From the NCBI GenBank assembly GCA_922989275.2, contig OV277861.1, positions 21,730,479-21,794,478 of the forward strand: a DNA stretch of 64,000 nucleotides. The letters run 5' to 3'. Shown here one piece after another: positions 56,600 to 64,000 of this stretch. The first letter of the stretch is position 1, and each line of letters begins with the position of its first letter. The notes below the pieces were generated by a model. It saw only the letters and a program-made list of their open reading frames with translations, did no database searches and was not told where the DNA came from. Made by a program: the position numbers and the translations under genes. Source of the DNA: Gari tellinella (lineage: Eukaryota > Mollusca > Bivalvia > Cardiida > Psammobiidae).

Positions 56600-57800
56600 A
56601 CATTATTACAAAAATCATGCACTTGGTGATACAAGCATCAAATTTGGTATGTATACATGTACTGGTATGCCCCTACTTTCAACAAAAAACCCGTTAGCCA
56701 CGTCAAAATTCAAAATGGCGGCAATTTTTCAAGATGGCCGCCATTTCCGGTTCTATAATACAGTTTTATCTCTAACATCGGATATATTTGACCGATTTTC
56801 AAACTTTTGGTGTCTAATTATATGTTTTCAAGCATAAAGAAGCTAATTATGTGATCCATAGACTTGTAAAAAGTTTATTTAATCGTATTATAAGCAAAAC
56901 TGTACAAAAATGAAGTGTGTGTCAAGGTAAAAACCAAATTCACAGGGTGTTTTATAGATTATACACTCACTTTACCTTCTGTCATGTTATTTAATGATAT
57001 TGTTTTCAATTGCTTTTGTCTGAAGATGCTATGTTTCACATTACAACTACATAAATATGTACACATCAGTGCTAAAACAAAATCTCGAACTTGGTGATAC
57101 AAGCATCAAATGGTATGTATACTGGTATGACCCCACTTTAAACAAAAGCCGTTAGCCACGTAAAAATTCAAAGTGTCCTCGACTTTTTCAAGATGGCTGC
57201 CATTTTTTGTTCTCGTTAAGATAACATATGATAAGGTTTATTTTTGAGTCGGCAATACATATACAAGTAACATAAGCTCTGAAGAGCTTTTATATTCGAC
57301 TATGGTCGTTGACCAATTATTTTCTAACATTTGACATGTTTGACCAAATTTCACCAAACAATTGATTTTAAGCATAAGGAAGCCAATTCAGTCAACCTCA
57401 AGCTGAACAGAAGTTTACTTTAATGCAAGAAGGCAAAGCTACATCGGTTTTTTTTCTCAAAATTGCCACCATTTTATATTGGTATAAGCAAAATCATTTC
57501 TTAAATTTGATCAACATTTATGGTTTTTTGTGTCAACATAGATGTCATAAAGTATAAGGAAGCTATTTCAGACAACGTCTTTCTGAATTGAAACTGATTT
57601 TATTGCACAATTACCAATCTAGACAAAATAAGTGTTTTTTGCTCACAAATGATCGTTACTTTTTTGCAATAGTGATTAATATACTTTCTGATCTTTTCTA
57701 TATACTTCAGGCCACTTGTCATACTTTTGGTGTCAAAGCATTATGATAAGAGCACAGAAAGTATGTGATCATTTACTTTATTAAGAATCTTGTTATTTTG
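56600..57800 (+). repeat. Left arm of a 4.6-kb inverted-repeat element
   Basis: It starts ATGCACTTGGTGATACAAGC and contains CCCGTTAGCCACGT, AAAATGGCGGCAATTTTTC, AAGATGGCCGCCATTT and TTTTGGTGTCTAA. A second copy of the start occurs near 57088, and weaker ones follow to about 57500. The same order appears inverted at 61180-60720. Confidence 0.75.
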
Positions 57801-60715
57801 GGTAATGACTTATTTTAATGGCATATATGTGGTTTATGACTATTTTAGCAGTAATTTCTTAGTGTACATGCAGGAGTTGGTGTATAACCGCTTATACTTT
57901 TTCACATTTCCAAATATCGGTATATTAGTCTGAACAAGGAAGGCCACGTCGTAAATACATGCATCTGTCACTGCAAACAGTTTACTTTAGTATCTATGTT
58001 TAATCGGGTCACTAGGTAACAGGGTTGTCCAATGTATCAGCAGTGTTTCATTCATTCAAACTCTATGAGATATTTCCATCAGGACACAAGCTACATGTAT
58101 TTGGTATGCAGAACAATTGGCATGTTCAAACAGAGGGGATTGGCCTTTAGGAACTGCAAGCTAGCATGTCCAATCAAACACAATAATATTATCCCATGAC
58201 TTGGCATAATTGATGCAATGATTTCATGATTTTATTGCTTGTACGTTATGATTTATGATTATAGGCTGGACTTTGCACATGCACCATATCTTTCAGTTTA
58301 TGTATTCTATGCAGCCTTTTCTCTTTCTTATATGGAAATTTGGCATGAAACTAGCTCACGTTTGACCGTTGACCAATTGCAACTAACACTTTCTGTAGAA
58401 CAAGATAGTTTGAATTAGCATTTGAAATTCACATCGACATGAAATGTTATGTCATTAGCTTTTAACATGGGAGTGTTGTGGTCTCCGGTTATGGCTTGCA
58501 TTTCATGCATGAACAATTGTGCACACACTTCTTCATGTTAACATTGTATAATTTCTTACAATGCTGTTGAAGATTACACATGGATCAATCTCAAATATGA
58601 TATTAGATCTAGCAGTAATATGTGTCAAATAGCTTTAGCAAACAGCTGAAACGTTCTGTCTTTATGCAATCGTACCACAAGAAACGTATACATGTACTAT
58701 CTTTGACTATGTATCACATCATATCGCTTTTAAAACTCTGTTGTCAGAGTAGGTAGACTTAGATCCGTCCCTATGTATACAGAACAGAACTGTTACAACT
58801 TTTACACCAAACTCAGGAATGGAAATTCTTTAAAAAGATTCATGCGAAGTTTTAAGGGTCATACTCTCAAATGGTTGCATGTATTGGCTTTGGAGAAGAG
58901 ACAAGACTTTTCGTGTAAAGTATATTTCTTAACATTGCTTAAATCTGATTTTATTGAAAGGGGTCCACACTGCCTTCATCTTTGATAACGATTTTGATTT
59001 GCTTATTTGATTGGTCAAGCACCATATATAAGAATGGTTTTCTTACGTAAAAGAAAACACACTATCCATATTGGATCTGGGGCCCGATTCATAAAACTTC
59101 GTACGACAAATGTTGTCGTAAGTCAGATTATAAAACTCTCAATTATTATTTATTTCTCCATCTAATCCTGTCTTTTGACATCTTTTTGGAATAGTCTTGA
59201 AAAGACGATTCCAAAGTGATGTCACAAGACAGGATTAGATAGAGAAATCAGAAATTAAATGTATTTTAATGTTTTGACTTACGACAACATTTGTCGTACG
59301 AAGTTTTATGAAACGGCCCCCTGATATTTCTCCATATTGTTTTCATCACGCTCATGGTCATTTATCTTTTTCATATCTTAACTTATTCAACAAGTATAGT
59401 AGACGCTAAGCGTGTTCAAGCAAAATAAAAACTATAACTTTGTTCATGGCGCAGCCTTTCTTTATTAAAATTCAAGCTGTCCAAGATGAAACATTAAATG
59501 ATCAATTTTGTTGACTTGCACCTACTATACAGACACATATCTAAAACATATAAGCAAATGTATTTCTGTTTCATGCAAAAGACGCTTAATCCATATTTAT
59601 TGGTGTAAAATGGCCCCTTTCTCTGTTGTGAAAATCAGTTTAACCAGTGTCTTGCTACTATAATGCATGAGCCACCAAGCCCCATTAGTAATACCTGCAT
59701 GATATAATCAGTAATTTAGGTGTTGGGTACATTCGTTCATTTTTTCAAATTCCACCACCAAATCTTTTACTTTGGAATTTTTATTTTCTTCAAAACATAT
59801 AAGAAACACTGGTTTGTCGTTCGATTACTCGTCTGAATTTTGAACGATATTAATCAATTTATCAGATGCTCCCTTGTTCACATGATTACTTACACGCTCA
59901 TGCAGTAGTAAGCTAAATGGTATCCATGAATTATCTAGTCACATTTACTTTGACATGAGTCATAATGGGCATCAACTCTGTAGGCATATTGTTTTATTTA
60001 AATATAATAATTACTATTTGGATATGCTAGACTGTATCAAATTTTGGTCACATTTATAACATGTGGCGGAATGCAGATACATGTACGTGCGTCTTACATA
60101 TGCATGTAATTTTTTCTGGTAAGAAGTTACAAAGTGGTTAAATGATCTTCAGTTTGTTGTTGGTACAGGGATTAATTGTTATGTTAGATAATTAAGGAAT
60201 TGTTTTTGTTTTCTAAATGCAATTATATTTAAATTGACAAAAAAGAAACATATTCCAGACTTTACAGTTTATCTGAAAGGTAGAATATTGTATGGTAAAA
60301 TAATTGCAGTGTCAGATAAAGTAGTATAGTTTGGGCAATCATTGTTCAGATAAATAAAAATGTAAATGTGAGAAAACAGCACCTTCATTCAGCATAAGCA
60401 GTCACATAACATCAGACAACAAGCTGTGGTCAGCTACGGAGTAAAAATATATGTGTGGCTAAAATAGGTCATTAGACAATGATATGAGTTTCTAACCGAC
60501 CGGAGGCTCCCATGAATAGTTTTCTCATCCTGTTTAAAACATTCTTTGACACCAAAAATATGACAAATCGTCATATAAACCAGATGTAAGAAAAGATATT
60601 CTACATTAGAGACTATGTTGGCAAACATGCAAACAAACTCAACAAATTTGTCATTACGCAGTTAAGTATTTTTATTTTTTTTTTAAAAAAAGACTGTCTT
60701 TTGTCAAAAATGTGT
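57800..60715. other. Interior of the 56.6-61.2 kb element, mostly unassigned
   Basis: AT-rich sequence with only short frames (for example 70 codons at 58773-58985), none resembling a transposase. It hosts the family E MITE at 59079-59321. Confidence 0.45.
59079..59321. mobile_element. Family E palindromic MITE
   Basis: GGGGCCCGATTCATAAAACT start and AAGTTTTATGAAACGGCCCC end are inverted. The interior matches 11860-12102 throughout. Confidence 0.85.
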
Positions 60716-60719
60716 TATT

Positions 60720-61180
60720 GTGCAAACACAGCAGTCTGATGCTGACAAAATTAGCTTCCTTCTGCTGTAAAAATATATTTTTACTCAAAAAGTGTTAAAC
60801 CATGGCAATGTGCTTCAAATGTAAGAAAGAGTATCGTAAATTTGAACAAAAAATAGTGGCCATCCTCGAAAAAACTATGTATTTTTGTCACAAATTGGCC
60901 ATTACATGATAAAGTAAGTTTCAAAACACTTAGAAATTGACTTAATTAGTTTCCTTATACTTTAAAACATATACTTAGACACCAAAACTGTAAAGAACTG
61001 CCATATATGTCAAATATTAGCAACAAAACTGTATTTTCGAACCAGTAATGGCGGCCACCTTGAAAAATGGCCGCCATTTTGATTTTTTTCAAGTGGCTAA
61101 CGGGCTTTTATGAAAAACTACAGATAGAAGTGCAAGTGTGCCAAGTTTGATGCTTGTATCACTAAGTGCATGATTCACCC
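60720..61180 (-). repeat. Right arm of the 56.6-61.2 kb inverted-repeat element
   Basis: Inverse of the left arm: AATGGCGGCCACCTTGAAAA, GTGGCTAACGGGCTTTT and GATGCTTGTATCACTAAGTG. Two units (cores near 60855 and 61046) are about 190 bp apart. The region between the arms has no recognised transposase. Confidence 0.75.
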
Positions 61181-61265
61181 CCAAAATGTAATAATGTGCA
61201 GAGGTATCTTAAAATATTAATAAAATAATGTCCATGGTGCTATGGCATAATGGTACATCTGATTC

Positions 61266-62312
61266 ACAGGTACTTGACACATACTTTATTATCTATGAAC
61301 CCCCTCCCCCCTTAAAAAAAAAAAAAAATTTTTTTTTTTACTATACTTCTATTATAGATACAAGGTAAACAGCGCAATTCGACACCTAGTCTTTACTATC
61401 GACTTAAACTGATGCTAAAATAGACTCGATCGCCGATATTCTCTTGTGGTACCCTCGGGAAATGATTAATTTATCAATATCTACTTTTTATTTCATCAAA
61501 TTCCGTCAAATAACGCCACAGTACGTGAATTATAACGAAAATAAGCTTCAAAAAGTTTTATGTCGTTCTCTTGGTACAGAATTTATTGCCCAAAATAAGG
61601 GGTAATCTAGTCGGTTTGCACATTTAACGGCCTTTACGGCTGGAACTTTCACCTAATTTCATTAGAGCAAATGCGTTTGTGTCGGAACATGACCATCTTC
61701 ACTATCAGCTATATGAAATATACATGTAATTTGGCACGAAATTGACAAGTGAAAGACTCATTTCATTTTCAATGCCATTTTGAATACCGGAATGAATCGA
61801 ATGAACGGAGCGATCTCATTGGTCAAAATTAAACAGGTAAAGTTTCTTTTAATTTTGCATTCTATGTAAATTATATAAAACTGATAATATTTCATTTAAA
61901 GATGATTTATAATATTTGGTGAAAGTTCCAGTGGCATAGGCCGTTTATTGTGGACAAATAACAGATCACCCCTACATGTACATTCGTTGCTATGTACCAA
62001 GAAAACGACAAAAAACTTTTTGATGCTTATTTTCGTTATAATTCACGTACTGTGGCGTTATTTGACGGAATTTGATGAAATAAAAAGTAGATATTGATAA
62101 ATTAATCATTTCCCGAGGGTACCACAAGAGAATATCGGCGATCGAGTCTATTTTAGCATCAGTTTAAGTCGATAGTAAAGACTAGGTGTCGAATTGCGCT
62201 GTTTACCTTGTATCTATAATAGAAGTATAGTAAAAAAAAAAAAACTTTTTTTTTTTTTTTTAAGGGGGGAGGGGGTTCATAGATAATAAAGTATGTGTCA
62301 AGTACCTGTGAT
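61266..62312. mobile_element. 1.05-kb near-perfect palindromic foldback element
   Basis: The left arm (61266-61586: CAGGTACTTGACACATACTT, poly-A/T block, GTACCCTCGGGAAATG, TTCCGTCAAATAACGCC) is nearly the exact inverse of the right arm (62001-62312). Weaker pairing continues inward (CTGGAACTTTCACC versus GGTGAAAGTTCCAG). No open frame of note. Confidence 0.85.
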
Positions 62313-62369
62313 CTGATTCAAATAAAGCGCAAAATCGGCCTGAATAACATAGCCTGAAAAGGAAGCATC

Positions 62370-62593
62370 AATTCGATTTCTGCAAACAGTTTGGATCCTG
62401 ATCAGACGCCGCGTAAACGCGGCGTCTGATCGGGATCCAAACAGTTTGACACTCGTATCGATATTTCTTAAATGACATTTCCTTAAATCTAACTTTGAAA
62501 CAATTTTTGCAGACAACAATTTTGAAGCAGACGACAAAAAGGCGGTGTAGTGTGGTAAAAACCTCACGATTAATTTGGCGCCAAAAGGGTTAA
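62370..62593. mobile_element. Family A MITE (long subtype), left end decayed
   Basis: Hairpin 62382-62450 with loop GCCGCGTAAACGCGGC, then GACACTCGTATCGATATTTC, GAAGCAGACGACAAAAAGGC and CCAAAAGGGTTAA. Confidence 0.8.
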
Positions 62594-62599
62594 ATAAAT

Positions 62600-63535
62600 T
62601 TAAAAATGCATTGCCGTTGTTCAACTCGTTTTGCCTCGATGTAAGTTGCTGGACTAAAGACAGTTGTTGTGTCATGAAATATATAAGATTATTCTACGTC
62701 TAGCGTAACTGTCAAATATTAAGAGCCTCGTGATCTGATTGGATAGCAGGTGATCTCTTCGACAATATCTGTAACTTTACTAGGTCACCTAGTTTTTAGT
62801 TTGTTCAAGGATTTCCTAGAAGACTTGAAAAATAATGTCAGGAGCGGTTTGGACTCGATAAAGCCTGCTGTGAACTAGGTTGGGGGGGGGGGGGGTAAAG
62901 TCAATACATGTGTACCGGTGTGCCTGATTAAATAAAAAAACAACCTACTAGTGTATTTAAAATTAATTTAATTATGCTCAAACCCTTAAAAAAGTTCGTT
63001 TATAAAGTTTTGATTGGATAACAAAGTACGATGTTGTATTTGAGAGCTTGGTTGCCACATTAGACACAGAGCAATAGCATGAGACTCATGGCAAACACTT
63101 CTCTTTGATTTTATTGTCTTGGATGGGAGCCAACAATCAAAGTAGGCTGAAAGTAATGTGAAGCAGAAGTTTCTCTTTTGTTAAATACGTGTCCTTTAAT
63201 ACCCAGATACCTAGACGATCTATGCATCGCTCTTAGTGACTATAAGACTGTATTTGACAATGGTCTTATATAAGGGTAGTTATTTTAACCCATTGAACCC
63301 CAGCGGCGAGCATACAAATTCTTTACCAACAATGTTCTTTGGAAGAGTGCATACATTTGTCCTATGCATATAAGAATCCTCTGGTCAGGGTCTACATTCT
63401 AGAATCCTTTGTAAATTGCGATTTTTTCCTTTCCGATGTTTTTAAATCATATTAAAAGATAGCAAAAATTATATTAAAAGATGGGTCTACACCGTGTTAA
63501 TAGACAAAGTGTACTCTGTCTCATCAACAGTACTG
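62600..63535. other. Unassigned sequence with G run and MITE scraps
   Basis: A G run lies at about 62881-62895. Family B and C scraps lie near 63143 and 63345. No gene seen. Confidence 0.45.
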
Positions 63536-63693
63536 TTAACCCTTTCACTCTTAATGACGGCAAAAAGACGCGTTTGCAAACAGTTTTGATCCTGATCAGA
63601 CGCCGTGTGACGCAAACAACAAGATTGAAGCAAACGACAATGAAACGGTGAAGGGATAAAATCTCTTGATTAATTTAGCAGCGAAAAGGTTAA
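63536..63693. mobile_element. Family A MITE with deleted hairpin right arm
   Basis: TTAACCCTTTCACTC start, GTTTGCAAACAGTTTTGATC, GACGCCGTGTGACG, then a direct jump to CAACAAGATTGAAGC and AAAAGGTTAA. Confidence 0.8.
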
Positions 63694-63699
63694 CAAACG

Positions 63700-64000
63700 A
63701 CGCCTATACTCGTCGCTAGGCTTGAATGGGTTGAGACGGTGAAAAGGTTAAAGACTCTCTTTATGGCACGAATCTTAGGATCCTTACTAACCATCGACGT
63801 CTTATCAGTTTTCCCCAAAACTATATATGAACTGCAAATGAATTTATGATCAAATCATAAGGTCGAACGAAGGGGCAGGTAACAACCTTGTAACTATTAT
63901 AAATATAAATGTCATAGTTTATACACTTATCGGTTACAGTGTAACGTCCAAAAACTGGTACTACATAAAACTGAAAATCTCTGAGAATCGAACAAATGTT
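63700..64000. other. Unassigned right edge of the window
   Basis: AT-rich sequence without a recognisable gene or repeat. Confidence 0.4.

Noticed and set aside
4457..63693. Hairpins as bacterial-type terminators or CRISPR repeats
   Set aside because: This is animal DNA, copies are dispersed in both orientations, and there are no regular spacers or cas genes.

Overview
The window looks like nuclear DNA of an animal, most probably a bivalve mollusc. It is AT-rich, has no operon-like gene packing, and is dominated by transposable-element debris: non-LTR retrotransposon open frames, hAT-, piggyBac- and Tigger-like non-autonomous elements, foldback elements, and tandem arrays with units near 130-190 bp. 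The two intact host-type genes encode secreted leucine-rich-repeat (LRR) proteins of a kind often annotated in bivalves as oplophorus-luciferin 2-monooxygenase non-catalytic subunit-like. Species was not determined. All similarity statements rest on reading and memory, not on a database search.

Genes. Two paralogous minus-strand LRR genes (6605-8044 and 51279-52718) each give 479 codons with LRRNT- and LRRCT-type cysteine clusters. In both, a CAG that looks like a splice acceptor lies at the same aligned position and phase just before the signal-peptide-like segment. The open frames are therefore probably large 3' exons whose first exon was not recognised. Everything else with coding character is retroelement: a nearly complete CR1/Jockey-like LINE (21541-25250, minus), a decayed RTE/CFDP2-like LINE (about 26950-29160, minus), a 5'-truncated LINE (43114-44790, plus) and a LINE C-terminal scrap (15600-15975, plus).

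Layout. 1-4 kb: small palindromes and two tandem arrays. 4.4-9 kb: LRR gene 1 among hairpin MITEs and a TTAAGGTGG-ended element carrying a tRNA-like sequence. 9.9-11.5 kb: a 129-bp minisatellite. 11.5-14.7 kb: a dense, nested MITE cluster. 17.2-18.4 kb: a hAT element with a perfect 8-bp target duplication. 18.9-21 kb: a 304-bp higher-order array. 21.5-25.3 kb: the LINE. 25.3-31 kb: a 5.7-kb foldback with 184-bp repeat arms around the dead RTE copy. 32-33.3 kb: a duplication and MITEs. 33.5-38.9 kb: a composite with inverted ends, a 173-bp array and unidentified coding relics. 40.5-42.2 kb: another array. 42.4-44.8 kb: a tandem MITE unit split by a LINE. 45-52 kb: many MITEs, then LRR gene 2. 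54.7-55.7 kb: a 165-bp array. 56.6-62.3 kb: inverted-arm element plus a 1-kb palindrome. 62.4-64 kb: more MITEs.

The most striking system is a hairpin MITE family (family A here, about 25 copies or fragments). It has TTAA flanks, CCC...GGG termini and a central perfect hairpin of roughly 60-70 bp. One copy sits in the second of two tandem paralogous segments whose partner lacks it, which shows the insertion directly. The hairpin arms differ between copies, yet the two arms of one copy generally match each other. Family A copies have themselves been hit by at least three other palindromic elements.
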